A DNA stretch of 64,000 nucleotides from an uncultured Bacteroidales bacterium (GCA_902798685.1 CADBXO010000014.1:30051-94050); one strand, 5' to 3'; counted from the stretch's first letter, positions 35,866 through 45,561 are shown. Numbers and translations are program-made. Notes: a model not told the origin generated them from the letters alone.

Positions 35866-38800
35866 TTATCTCTCTCTTTTTACCAGTCTCACTGCATCGG
35901 CCACAACCACGCTCACGCCTGACTTGTTGTTGAGACGTATGTTGACGGTGTCAGCCTCGAACCTGAACGTTCCGAGCATGTTCCAGCCCTCATCGGCACG
36001 GCGCATGTTCAGTGAAACGGGATCCCACATGTCGAACTGTCCTATCTCGAAGTTGTAGTCAGTGGGTGTCCATCGGCCGTTATTGTTATTATTGAAATTG
36101 TTATTGTTGTTCCACCTGCGGTTACGGTTATTGTTGTTGTAAAGAGACGGTGAAGCATAGAAATAGACGTCATAGACGCCGGCCTCAGTCAATGGCACCT
36201 TCCAGCGGGCAAACTGTGAGCCGTCACCCGGGCTGATGATATAGGCCGAGCGGATATAGTCACCGTACAGGGACTGCTCAGTAACCAATGTCCACAGGGC
36301 GTATAGTCTCCAGTCAGAGAAGCCCTCGTAAGCGAACTCATTCTTTTTCTCACGTGACTTGTCTATCCATTTGGAGAGATATCCGGTACGTATAGGTTTG
36401 GAAAGTGAGAACAGACGGCTGTCCTCATTATCCACAATAATCTCACCTGCAAGAGTGTTGTCCACACCGCTGCGCAGCGTATAGACGCCCTCGGGAGTGA
36501 GCTCGGTGCCGGTATATGTGCTCCAGTTGGAATTATCCAGTCTTACTACATGAGGCAGGTTTGATGAGAGCATGGTATTCACGGCTATCTCACTCGGGGT
36601 ATTGAACCAGTGGGTCACTACCCTGCGTGTCTCATGTGCGCCAACGCTTACCATCATCCTCCTGGGCTTGTCCTCATCACCGGCATTCTCCATCTCATAG
36701 AACACATACTCCAGGGTAACATAGCCGGGATAGTCCGATATGTTCTCAAACGCGATCTCAGCTTGGTAGATATCGGCCGTATCGGTGGTGACCGTAGTCA
36801 TCTGGGGATTGCCTATCTTGTAGCAGGCCAGACGTACGGGCTCGTCCCATCCGTCTATCTTCTCCTTGAGGCTGACACCCGAAATCTCCTGCAGCCAGAT
36901 CAGTACCGAGTCAAACGAAACGTTTGAGAACTCCTTCTCCCTGGTCTTGGCGGTAATGGAGTCAATCATGGCCTCATAACCGATTGCGGCCGATACGGGA
37001 GCAAAGAAATCATTTGTCTTGAGTGCCAGGGCATTGTCGGCAAGGTCCTCCCACTCCGGATCTGACATGATGCGGTTGAAGTCATATTTGCCCATCAGGA
37101 TAAGGGCCTTCTCATCTTCAGAGAGACCGTTCATTCTACGGATCCAGTCTCCGTTACCGTTGTTGTCTCTGGTGTTGGTCACGGACTCAACCATACGCTT
37201 GGCCATCGGCCAGTCAGATGAATAGATGTTGTATCTGAAGTTGTAGAACAGAGGCATGTAGTAGTACGGATTTTCAGTCTGGGTCATGGTGAACTGTCCG
37301 TTTCGGCTGCTGCCCGAGTAAGTGCCCGACTGCATCATGAAGTTGATGGCCGATACAAACACGCTCACAAGTATATCCTTCTCTGACATGTTGGTGGTTC
37401 CACCGCGGCGGCCACGGCCGTTTCCGTACATACGCATCATGTTCTCGAACTGGAACGACCGCATGTCACAGCCTCTCTCATGTACCAGAGCCATCTCAGG
37501 CTGAAGCTGCTCATAGGCTGTTGTCCACACACGTTTGTATGAAGTGAAATTGACAGGCACCTCCACAATCTGGAAGCGCTTGAACGGATAGAGCATATCT
37601 GCCTGATACTCCATGGTGCGGCGTGTGTCGCGGATAAAGTTGGGAAGGGTGTCGATTATGGAGTCAAACACCGCGAACTGGTCATCCCACTCGCCAAGTT
37701 CCCATACTATATAATCTATGGAGTCTACAGTCATGGACTTGGGCCTGTAATCACCTATTAAAAGTGATACTGACGGCAGTGACGATTCAGGTGTGAATGT
37801 ATACTGTGTCGAATCAGCGTTAACCTGGCACTCTCCCTGTGATATGGGTCTGAGTCCGGGATTGGGAGTTACGCTGAGATTGAAATCAGTAAAGTATGAC
37901 ATCTCCCACTCCGGGTTCTCGTTGCTGAACGCAACACCGGGACGCGGATACCAGTAACTCTCGGGAGTGAGCATGGTGAAATCCTTCTGCTGGAAGAGAT
38001 AACGCTTGCCTACGTTGAGCATTGAGAGCACCTTGCTGTTCTCAATCATCTTCTCATCAGTAATATCCAGATAGCAGATGCGCTCATCGGCCATACCGCC
38101 ATATTCCATGGTCAGTTTTACAGGCTCGTCGGCAGGCAGGGTCTCCTTGAAAGTGAGCACTATCAGATGCATCTGACGCTCGAACTCCATATCATGTCCT
38201 GGGGCACTGATGTTACTGATCTCAAAACCCGGATTGAGCGTGAAGACCATAGTCTTGCCGTCCTCCCTGGGCCTTACGGTCATATCGGCTTTCACATAGA
38301 TGGAATCACCCCTCTGGGTTACTGACAGCAGGCATGAGTCAGCTACTGCGCCTCCCTGATTGACATATCTGTTATCCAGCGCAATCATATCGGCCCTGAA
38401 ACCCTCATCCATCTTGTAGAGATGAATATGCCTGTAACCGGCATAGAGACCGGCCAGCAGGAACACTCCTGCGGCAATACGCCACGGCAGCAGGCTGTAT
38501 CTGGAGTTGGCCAGACGGTGGAACAGTGATATATCAGTAAGTATGAGTCCTATGCCCAGCAGCAGATAGCACAAACGGTGGTTTATCAGTCTGGGCAATC
38601 CGCTGAAGCCTGTCACCACGGACTTGAGCATGGGTAGGTTGAAACCTATATAATCAAAAAGGTAATAGTAGAGGTCATCAATGTAGAACAGCGTCACGCC
38701 GATGTAAGCCAGCAGCAGGACCATCGTGATGGCCTGGTTGTTGAGAATCAGCATCAGTGTTGTTGACAGACCTACTATGAATACCAGCGTAGGCACTGAC

Positions 38801-39255
38801 AGCAGCAGGAAATACCATATGTAACTAAGGTAATCCAATGCGAAACCGTACTTGATAAGGCTCATTATCAGCGCTATGGCAGCAACTGCAAAATCGAGCA
38901 GGAAAAAGACCTTCAATGTAGCCCACATCTTGCCCAGCAGATACTCCGCGTTACTCAGCGGACGGGTGTAGAACACCTCGGAGGTATCAAGCTGCTTGTC
39001 ACGTTTAAGGTACTCTGATGCAAGGAATACCGATACCACAGCCTGCCCCACATTCATTACAAGCATGAATATGTAGGGAATGACTGACCTGTTAACCACC
39101 TGAGGCTGCGGATACTGTGTAAGTATGTAATTGACTCCAAGTATCAGACCGGCAAAAAGGGCCAGAAAGGCAAAAACCTTGAAGAACCAGCCTCGTACGA
39201 GCAGTTTTGTCTCGTACTTTGAAACTATGCGTATGTTAGTTATTCCCAGCATCAA
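35866..39255 (-). CDS. ABC permease with large M1-peptidase-like and golvesin-like periplasmic domains
   Basis: The first 275 residues hold about seven membrane segments and resemble ABC-2 permeases (YFL-type loop EYLKRDKQLDTSEVFYTRPL). Residues about 310-810 look like a gluzincin aminopeptidase scaffold (YWYPRPGVAFSNENPEWEM) but the zinc motif HExxH is absent; the matching region reads TAYEQLQPEMALVHERGCDM. A Gly/Arg loop (GNGRGRRGG, 611-619) interrupts it. The C-terminal 130 residues, ending VVVADAVRLVKRER, resemble a golvesin/xanthan-lyase beta domain and contain an Asn-rich loop at 1040-1059. Similar ABC permease-M1 hybrids exist in Bacteroidota, usually described only as permease or M1 family proteins. 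It overlaps the ATPase gene by four bases. Confidence 0.82.
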   Translation of the reverse strand: MMLGITNIRIVSKYETKLLVRGWFFKVFAFLALFAGLILGVNYILTQYPQPQVVNRSVIPYIFMLVMNVGQAVVSVFLASEYLKRDKQLDTSEVFYTRPLSNAEYLLGKMWATLKVFFLLDFAVAAIALIMSLIKYGFALDYLSYIWYFLLLSVPTLVFIVGLSTTLMLILNNQAITMVLLLAYIGVTLFYIDDLYYYLFDYIGFNLPMLKSVVTGFSGLPRLINHRLCYLLLGIGLILTDISLFHRLANSRYSLLPWRIAAGVFLLAGLYAGYRHIHLYKMDEGFRADMIALDNRYVNQGGAVADSCLLSVTQRGDSIYVKADMTVRPREDGKTMVFTLNPGFEISNISAPGHDMEFERQMHLIVLTFKETLPADEPVKLTMEYGGMADERICYLDITDEKMIENSKVLSMLNVGKRYLFQQKDFTMLTPESYWYPRPGVAFSNENPEWEMSYFTDFNLSVTPNPGLRPISQGECQVNADSTQYTFTPESSLPSVSLLIGDYRPKSMTVDSIDYIVWELGEWDDQFAVFDSIIDTLPNFIRDTRRTMEYQADMLYPFKRFQIVEVPVNFTSYKRVWTTAYEQLQPEMALVHERGCDMRSFQFENMMRMYGNGRGRRGGTTNMSEKDILVSVFVSAINFMMQSGTYSGSSRNGQFTMTQTENPYYYMPLFYNFRYNIYSSDWPMAKRMVESVTNTRDNNGNGDWIRRMNGLSEDEKALILMGKYDFNRIMSDPEWEDLADNALALKTNDFFAPVSAAIGYEAMIDSITAKTREKEFSNVSFDSVLIWLQEISGVSLKEKIDGWDEPVRLACYKIGNPQMTTVTTDTADIYQAEIAFENISDYPGYVTLEYVFYEMENAGDEDKPRRMMVSVGAHETRRVVTHWFNTPSEIAVNTMLSSNLPHVVRLDNSNWSTYTGTELTPEGVYTLRSGVDNTLAGEIIVDNEDSRLFSLSKPIRTGYLSKWIDKSREKKNEFAYEGFSDWRLYALWTLVTEQSLYGDYIRSAYIISPGDGSQFARWKVPLTEAGVYDVYFYASPSLYNNNNRNRRWNNNNNFNNNNNGRWTPTDYNFEIGQFDMWDPVSLNMRRADEGWNMLGTFRFEADTVNIRLNNKSGVSVVVADAVRLVKRER

Positions 39256-40133
39256 TCCTTATCCTTAATCTCCGTAAAATAAACATATGCATGCTCCAGG
39301 TTTGGAGGATAGTTCACTGCGCCGTATCCGGGGTTCTCCTTGGATACAACCTGCAGATCCCATCCCAAGCCATGCGGTATGGTTGAAATCACTGCGTATT
39401 TCTGATTTATCTCAGCATACTGTTCGTTGGTAACCTGAAGACGCCAAACCTTGCCATTGGTCTCACCCAGCATACCGGCAGGGGATCCGCGGAACATGAC
39501 CTGCCCCTGGTTGAGCATGGCCATCTCGGTACATGAACTTGAAATGTCACCCACTATATGGGTTGACAGTATGATTGTGGTATCCTTTGAACTTGCCTCG
39601 CTCAGAAGATTACGGAATCTGATACGCTCCTCGGGGTCAAGACCGGTTGTAGGCTCATCGACCACCAGAACCTTGGGCTTGTGTATGAGGGCCTGGGCAA
39701 TACCCAGACGTCTCTTCATACCACCCGACAGATTCTGTGCATATCGGTCACGGGCCTCATAGAGACCAACCTGCTCCAGCATCTCGTCTACTGCCTTGCC
39801 GCGCTGTGACGAATTGGTCATACCCGTAAGGGCGGCAGCATAATCCAAAAACTCACGAACCTTATACTTGGCAAAAAACCTGAAATCCTGAGGCAGATAA
39901 CCCAGTATGCGGCGCACCTCCTTGCGTTGTGTGCGTATATCATAGCCGCATACGTCAATCTGCCCTTCGGTAGGTTCCATCAGGGTTACCAGGATACGCA
40001 TCAGCGTGGACTTTCCGGCACCGTTAGGTCCCAGAAGTCCAAACATCCCTGATGGTATCTCCAGGTTGATATCGGTCAGCGCTCTCTTCCCGTTGGGATA
40101 GTAGTGGCTTAACCCTTTAATACTTATCGACAT
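39252..40133 (-). CDS. ABC transporter ATP-binding protein of the export locus
   Basis: The 293-residue ATPase has Walker A GPNGAGKST (near residue 38), Q-loop LPQD, signature LSGGMKRRLGIAQ, Walker B VLVVDEPTTGLD and switch STH. The stretch SGMFGLLGPNGAGKST, the segment DPEERIRFRNLL and the C-terminal pattern PNLEHAY recur in nearly the same form in the fused ATPase at the end of the RND-ABC protein, so the two are paralogues and could dimerise. The gene overlaps the permease start by four bases. It begins 36 bases after the GH9 stop with no obvious promoter between. Confidence 0.93.
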   Translation of the reverse strand: MSISIKGLSHYYPNGKRALTDINLEIPSGMFGLLGPNGAGKSTLMRILVTLMEPTEGQIDVCGYDIRTQRKEVRRILGYLPQDFRFFAKYKVREFLDYAAALTGMTNSSQRGKAVDEMLEQVGLYEARDRYAQNLSGGMKRRLGIAQALIHKPKVLVVDEPTTGLDPEERIRFRNLLSEASSKDTTIILSTHIVGDISSSCTEMAMLNQGQVMFRGSPAGMLGETNGKVWRLQVTNEQYAEINQKYAVISTIPHGLGWDLQVVSKENPGYGAVNYPPNLEHAYVYFTEIKDKD

Positions 40134-40169
40134 TTCTTGTCAAACAGGACTCTATTTACAAACAATCAA

Positions 40170-42800
40170 TCATTTATTAATCGCAGCGGCAATCTCCTCG
40201 GCTCCGATTGAAAGCGTCACGTATGACGGAACGGTACGGGTACAGCACTCGTTCTCACCCCACAGGAACGGATAGTCGTCCTTGTGCTCGAGCAGGTCAG
40301 GCTGCAGGAGTACCAGTCCGGGTGCGATACCGCCGGGTATGAATGTGTAATCTGCACGGTTGTTTCCGTAAGCGACCTTCTTGGTGTTGACACCTACTGC
40401 GGTCACAAACGATACATTGGAGTACGGATGGTTGCCGTATATGAAATTCAGGCCTGACAGTACCAGCTCGGGATCAATCAGATCCGGGTAGTAACGCCAT
40501 ACCATATAGTTATTCTGAGCCCAACTGATTACGCGCTCGCTGCCTCCCCATGTGCCGCCTGCAACGGGAACACCGTAAGGAGTTGACTCGGCGGTACGCT
40601 TGGCATCCTCTACGAATACGGGGATAACCTCACGGAGGCTGGCCTTGAAATCATCATCCATATAAGGAAGCAGTGAAAGTGCCGTGGTAATGTTCACACG
40701 CGGAGCACGCATTGCGCTGCCGCCGCCGGTACGGTTGTCCTCAACGCCCTGGGGAGCGGTTTTGGCCATCTCGATCTGACGCATAACCATAGGCAGGAAC
40801 ATCTCCTTGTACTTGTCATCACCGGTAAGGAGCCACAGTTGGATGGCTGCGGCCGAGCGGTCTCCTCCAAAGCCACGGTTGTTTCTCATGGCGTTGGCGT
40901 TGGCATTGGCCTGCGGGTTACGTGCCAGACGTGCCTGGAACTCATCCATCTCCTTCCAGAGTTTCAGGGCGTTCTTTTTGCAACGCTCTGCAGTCTCAGG
41001 GATATATGGAGCAAGCACGCGTGCAGCATGTGCCAGAGCGGCGCATACGTTCGAGTTACCCATTGGATTTCCGCCGTTGTTGGTGAATGCGAAACGGTCA
41101 TCAAGTGTACCTGAACGGTTTCCGCGAACCTCATAAGGCTTGAGGCTGGGATCATAGATATATCCGTCAGTGATTGTAACGGCATCACCCAGATGATGAT
41201 ACTGGTGCATGGTTCCCTGAACGATACCGCCTGCAATGAAACCTATGTTCTCAATCTGGGCGCACAGGTTCAGAGCGCCATGCTCAACCTGCTGAATGAT
41301 ATCGGGCAGACCGTCCGGACGGTGAATGTCCACGAACTGGGTCTTCTGGTCAATGAAAGTCTGGTCACGCTCGGGCTTGAGAACATCCCAAACCTCAGCC
41401 AGCTGGTTTGTAAGGCCGATGACCGTACCTGACTGGATATCAAAGTCACCTGCGTCATACCATGCACCTACAGCAAGTCCGGGGATATGCTCGTAGGGCT
41501 TGTACTTGGTGTTTGTGGAGTTGCCCATGCGGTAACCGTCCTGCTGCTGATAGTTGGTGGGAGCCTGTACGGCATCATCCATATGGGAACGGCCATGCCA
41601 TACGCGGTATGCCTCGTTTACCATCATGTGGTCCATCTGAACGGGCAGCCATACATCCATGGTGTTGTACCACTTGCCGTCATATACGTTCACGTTGATG
41701 GGGAACGGATTTGTCTTTACGCCCTTGTACTCTATGTAATATGTACCGGGCTCGCGTACGTCACTGAAATCACACTGGGCATAATTGTAACGGTCATAGA
41801 ACACGCCCCACTCCTTCACTGCGGGAGTAAGCGCCAGAGTGGTGCTGCCGTCGGCGTTCACGCGCCATATCTTAGCCTTAGCTGCAACCTTGTCGTTGCG
41901 GTCCAACTCTATTACAGCCACCTTCTTCTGGGCGGGAGTATAACCTATCTGTGAGAATCCCACATTGGGCTCACGGATCCACTCCGCATTGGGAGTTGGA
42001 TTGACCAGCCATTCCAGAACTTTTCCGGTCTTGCCGGCGGGCAGATATGAACGTACCACGAATGTACCGTTCTGTGACAGGTCGCGTCCGTCAAACAGGT
42101 TCAGCTCGGTTTCAGAACTGAAAGCCACACGCAGTGACTCATCCTCGGGAGCCAGAACCAGATTATGTCCCTTTGAAATGGGTTTGGGTACGATGAACTC
42201 GTTACGTCCGCGGTCATCGAAAGTGGAGAGACCCCAGAACTGAGGTATCTTTTCCTCATAGGGACGCATCTCGGTGTCACTTGACGGATAGCGGGGGAAT
42301 ATCTCCGACTGGCCGTCCACCAGATATGTCTTTCCGAAATAGGTTGCGGGGAAGAACTCCATGTTCAGACCGGCTTTTCCGACAAGATTCTCAGGAACCG
42401 GTTTGTCCAGTTCTACCCACATACGAAATCCGGTACCCTCCTCCTTGACCTTGAGGTCATACTCGAATTCATAGTCCTGATACTTGAAATGGCAGCTTAT
42501 CACACCGCCCAGGGTATCGATGGTACGTTCGGTAAGCGTGGAGTATATATCCCACTGCTCGGGAGTGTTCATCAGGCGCACGCCACCGCCGGTAGCGATA
42601 CGGACACCTCGCTGTACAATCTCCACACCGGCTGTTTTCTCGTCACAGAAAACACCCTGATACCTGTTTGAGTAAACAAGAACGTTGACACCTTGGGTTT
42701 CGAAATAGCCCCTTTCATTGATTTCAAGCTTGGCCGGCTCCGTTCTGGAGCAGGAAGCGAATGCACATAATGCGGCAATAATTGGTAGTAATCCTTTCAT
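40170..42800 (-). CDS. Glycoside hydrolase family 9 lipoprotein
   Basis: The 876-residue protein has a lipoprotein signal with FASC (Cys17). An N-terminal beta-rich region (about 25-375) includes the Ig-like domain often found before GH9 catalytic domains (VGFSQIGYTPAQKKVAVI). The (alpha/alpha)6 catalytic domain (about 380-876) has the hallmark AWYDAGDFD (Asp449, Asp452) and the catalytic Glu near the end in GENECCTRTVPSY. GH9 enzymes cut beta-glucans such as cellulose, mixed-linkage glucan or xyloglucan oligomers; the exact substrate is not readable. It heads the operon with the export system, an unusual pairing. The promoter lies at 42829-42836. Confidence 0.9.
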   Translation of the reverse strand: MKGLLPIIAALCAFASCSRTEPAKLEINERGYFETQGVNVLVYSNRYQGVFCDEKTAGVEIVQRGVRIATGGGVRLMNTPEQWDIYSTLTERTIDTLGGVISCHFKYQDYEFEYDLKVKEEGTGFRMWVELDKPVPENLVGKAGLNMEFFPATYFGKTYLVDGQSEIFPRYPSSDTEMRPYEEKIPQFWGLSTFDDRGRNEFIVPKPISKGHNLVLAPEDESLRVAFSSETELNLFDGRDLSQNGTFVVRSYLPAGKTGKVLEWLVNPTPNAEWIREPNVGFSQIGYTPAQKKVAVIELDRNDKVAAKAKIWRVNADGSTTLALTPAVKEWGVFYDRYNYAQCDFSDVREPGTYYIEYKGVKTNPFPINVNVYDGKWYNTMDVWLPVQMDHMMVNEAYRVWHGRSHMDDAVQAPTNYQQQDGYRMGNSTNTKYKPYEHIPGLAVGAWYDAGDFDIQSGTVIGLTNQLAEVWDVLKPERDQTFIDQKTQFVDIHRPDGLPDIIQQVEHGALNLCAQIENIGFIAGGIVQGTMHQYHHLGDAVTITDGYIYDPSLKPYEVRGNRSGTLDDRFAFTNNGGNPMGNSNVCAALAHAARVLAPYIPETAERCKKNALKLWKEMDEFQARLARNPQANANANAMRNNRGFGGDRSAAAIQLWLLTGDDKYKEMFLPMVMRQIEMAKTAPQGVEDNRTGGGSAMRAPRVNITTALSLLPYMDDDFKASLREVIPVFVEDAKRTAESTPYGVPVAGGTWGGSERVISWAQNNYMVWRYYPDLIDPELVLSGLNFIYGNHPYSNVSFVTAVGVNTKKVAYGNNRADYTFIPGGIAPGLVLLQPDLLEHKDDYPFLWGENECCTRTVPSYVTLSIGAEEIAAAINK

Positions 42801-42828
42801 AAGTTTACATGTTAAGAAAGCAGTTACG

Positions 42829-42836
42829 CAAAGATA
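42829..42836 (-). promoter_or_regulatory. Probable -7 box for the GH9-export operon
   Basis: On the minus strand TATCTTTG lies 29 bases before the GH9 start. No clear -33 box is seen. It is the only good promoter I find for the eight-gene run. Confidence 0.6.
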
Positions 42837-42952
42837 GCGTAAGCTTATATAATAAAAAAAGCAGTTAACTATTTTTATAGATGTGTATTTGGATAAAAAA
42901 AGCGGGGTTCAGGACCATTATATCCTTTTTTTTCCGAATTTTGGCACTCAGT

Positions 42953-42982
42953 TTTGCATACTCCGTGTTTGAACTACTTTTA
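42953..42982 (+). promoter_or_regulatory. Probable promoter of the large secreted protein
   Basis: TTTG (42953-42956), 18 bases and TACTTTTA (42975-42982), one mismatch from TAnnTTTG. It supports the ATG at 42992 rather than the earlier ATG at 42881. Confidence 0.5.
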
Positions 42983-42991
42983 GTCCTTTTT

Positions 42992-45478
42992 ATGAATACA
43001 ATTACAAGAACTCTTAAACGAGTACGCAGCATTGTGCTGCTTTTTATCGTGATGTTCACGACACCGTCGTTGAAAGCGACCGATTTCATCAAAGATGTAA
43101 TGGCTATAGGCGGAACCAAGGGATGGACAAATCTGCTAGGGGATGTCTATGGACAAGTTGACTGGAAAGTCATTGACTATGACCTGAATAAGGGTGTCGA
43201 AGGAGACTATGTTTACCTCCTTTATCAGACTTCATCCAACGAGTCGAATATCAACGACAACTACATCAGAGATTTTTATCTTTACAGGGTTGCATCACAG
43301 AACACTCCATATAGTTTTAAGGACGGTTATGGCAGAACGTGGTATCTGGCGATGTTTGACGGAGCGGATCATTTCAGAGGGCAGCTGGGTGACTTTAACA
43401 GCGGAACCGGCGAGAGCACAGATCCCATACACCTCTATTACACCCGAGATCCGTTACCTAATGACGACCGTGCCGTTACCAAGATATGGTTCAACGACGA
43501 CCCATCAGGCGCTGTAGGCAAGAACGGCGGTTCCGAAGCCTATAACCTCAACGAAGGTTGCGGAAAGAAGACCACCAAGATCTATATGCACATACAGAAA
43601 GAAAGAGTTAATCCTTCACGCATACCTTCGGTCGTACAAGTTGATAAAATTTCAGGAGGAGACGGACAAATCAACATCAAAGGAGCAGTTTATGACCCCG
43701 ATGTCCCTTCAGTAACAATAGACCTCAAAGTTTCAATCTATAAAGTCGGAAGTTACTTTTCAGAACCTTACAAGGAAGTCACTATAACCCCCCAATTAAC
43801 CGACAAATCATTCAACTCAGAGAAGAAGCTCGAGGGGCCACACAATTTTGACACTCATATCCCGTGCATTGAAGAGGGTGACTATAATGTTATCCTTCAG
43901 CCGATAGACCACAACGGAGACAACTCGTCGGAATATAAGACCGACGCCCCCGTCCATGTGAAATACAAGCCGGTTCTCATCTTAGATGATTATGAGAGTG
44001 AGAACCAGAACAATTATATTGGCCAAAAAGTTGATGTAATGCTTAAAGGACATTCGTTACTTTGGGACGGCCAGTATCACACCATATGTTTGCCGTTCGA
44101 TGTGGATGACTTCAAGGATATTCCTTTTGAATTTGCAAATATTGTGACTTTGTATGGTTCAACCTTTGAATATGATACATTGTCAATTTATCTGGGTCCC
44201 AAGCAGACTTCAATCAAAGCCGGAGTTCCATACCTGATAAGCTATACAAAAACGATTTATGACCTTATAATCAGGACCGTAGAAGACTGGAATGCTTTTG
44301 CCGCCAGCGTTGCAAACGGAAACACATATGAAGGCAAGACCGTAGTAATGGCGAACGACATAGGTAGGGGATATGAACCTGTCAAAACAATGGTTGGCAC
44401 AGAGGAGCATCCGTTCCGCGGCACATTCGATGGAAACCACAACGTATTATACGTCAATATTGACGGTTATGAATCCGGAGCGGCGCCATTCCACTGCATC
44501 GAGGGTGCGACAATCCGCAGTCTCAATGTACAAGGAGCCGTAAGAGGCGCAGATATGACCGCCGGATTAGTGGGATATGCCCAAGGCGACAACAACCGTA
44601 TTGAGCAATGTGACGCCTGCCTTTTATTGTATACGATAAAATCCTTTACCGGAGGATTGGTGGGTTGTTGCAAGAAAGGCGCTACCGTTACCATTGAGGA
44701 CAGCTTTGGAGCATGCGCTGCACTTTTAGGAGTGAATCATTATACTGGATTGATGTGTGGCTATTGCTATGAAGGAGGTACCGTCAACATCAATAACTGT
44801 TATGCAGAAGGCTCCATCTTTCATTGGGATACTGCCGATAATATAAAAATCGATCTGCTGTATGGAAACGGGAACATCAACATAAACAACACCTACAAAC
44901 GCTGGGATTACGGAAAATACGGTCAATATATGATTTTTGACAATAACAGGGAACTGATCAAAGCCCTTCTGGGTGATAATTTTACCGTTAACAGTAACGG
45001 AGATCCGACTCTTCACATACATTCGATTCATAACCTTAAAAAAGTCTTCGATGTAATGCCTGATCCCGTATTTGAGAATGTCACCATCAAAGAAACAAGT
45101 TACACCGATCCCGAAACCTGGGTTATCAGCAATTACACGGCTTTCATAGGCAGTACCATTCCTTTGGATCTGTCAAAAATCCCTTATTTCTATGTCGGAG
45201 AAGACGGAATCAGCAACCTTGGCATATTGTCCAACTGCCGTGCATTCTTCATACCCAGAAACATTCCGGCCGGCAGTTCCGTAATAGGCTTAAGGATTAT
45301 TCCCGGCAAATATGAATTATACGATGAGATAGTAAAGGCGCTGGTGCTTCCCGTCAAGGAAGATACAGTACCAGTAAAGGTTGACGGATGGTATACCATT
45401 GACGGACGTAAGCTGGAAAGCGCACCCACGACCAAAGGACTGTACATCTACAACGGACGGTCCGTAATGATCAGATAA
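42992..45478 (+). CDS. Large secreted protein with GLUG-type region
   Basis: The 828-residue product has a signal peptide (IVLLFIVMFTTPSLKA). I do not recognise a function for the first 450 residues, which look like beta-sandwich domains. Residues about 455-650 resemble GLUG-motif adhesin regions: an NGNTYEGKTVVMANDI stretch, FRGTFDGNHNVLYV, and repeats with GLVGYAQG and GLVGCCKK. The last 30 residues, YTIDGRKLESAPTTKGLYIY and NGRSVMIR, copy the short C-terminal module of many surface proteins in this order. The base composition is more AT-rich than that of its neighbours, which may mean transfer. The start at 42992 follows the promoter-like boxes; an upstream ATG (42881) would add 37 residues. 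Confidence 0.75.
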   Translation: MNTITRTLKRVRSIVLLFIVMFTTPSLKATDFIKDVMAIGGTKGWTNLLGDVYGQVDWKVIDYDLNKGVEGDYVYLLYQTSSNESNINDNYIRDFYLYRVASQNTPYSFKDGYGRTWYLAMFDGADHFRGQLGDFNSGTGESTDPIHLYYTRDPLPNDDRAVTKIWFNDDPSGAVGKNGGSEAYNLNEGCGKKTTKIYMHIQKERVNPSRIPSVVQVDKISGGDGQINIKGAVYDPDVPSVTIDLKVSIYKVGSYFSEPYKEVTITPQLTDKSFNSEKKLEGPHNFDTHIPCIEEGDYNVILQPIDHNGDNSSEYKTDAPVHVKYKPVLILDDYESENQNNYIGQKVDVMLKGHSLLWDGQYHTICLPFDVDDFKDIPFEFANIVTLYGSTFEYDTLSIYLGPKQTSIKAGVPYLISYTKTIYDLIIRTVEDWNAFAASVANGNTYEGKTVVMANDIGRGYEPVKTMVGTEEHPFRGTFDGNHNVLYVNIDGYESGAAPFHCIEGATIRSLNVQGAVRGADMTAGLVGYAQGDNNRIEQCDACLLLYTIKSFTGGLVGCCKKGATVTIEDSFGACAALLGVNHYTGLMCGYCYEGGTVNINNCYAEGSIFHWDTADNIKIDLLYGNGNININNTYKRWDYGKYGQYMIFDNNRELIKALLGDNFTVNSNGDPTLHIHSIHNLKKVFDVMPDPVFENVTIKETSYTDPETWVISNYTAFIGSTIPLDLSKIPYFYVGEDGISNLGILSNCRAFFIPRNIPAGSSVIGLRIIPGKYELYDEIVKALVLPVKEDTVPVKVDGWYTIDGRKLESAPTTKGLYIYNGRSVMIR

Positions 45479-45508
45479 CACCTGAAAACAGGCTTCCGGA
45501 ATACACAT

Positions 45509-45556
45509 AGCCGGGAGGAGAAAAAAAAAGTTAACGATTTTTTTCTCCTCCCGGCT
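45509..45556 (+). terminator. 19-bp inverted repeat: terminator of the secreted-protein gene
   Basis: Arms 45509-45527 (AGCCGGGAGGAG plus A7) and 45538-45556 (T7 plus CTCCTCCCGGCT) are perfectly complementary. The A/T ends make it a terminator in either direction. It ends only five bases before the next -7 box. Confidence 0.85.
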
Positions 45557-45561
45557 TGCAG

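Noticed and set aside
36061-36150. Asn-rich repeat region as a CRISPR or tandem-repeat array
   Set aside because: The repeat is a short run of AAC/AAT codons within a coding frame and has no spacer structure. No CRISPR array or cas gene is seen in the window.
35866-39255. Active M1 aminopeptidase
   Set aside because: No HExxH zinc motif is present in the M1-like region, so peptidase activity cannot be claimed.
41462-41954. Long open frames on the plus strand opposite the GH9 gene
   Set aside because: They lie entirely inside a strongly supported gene, have no promoter and translate into low-complexity, family-less sequence. They are antisense shadows.
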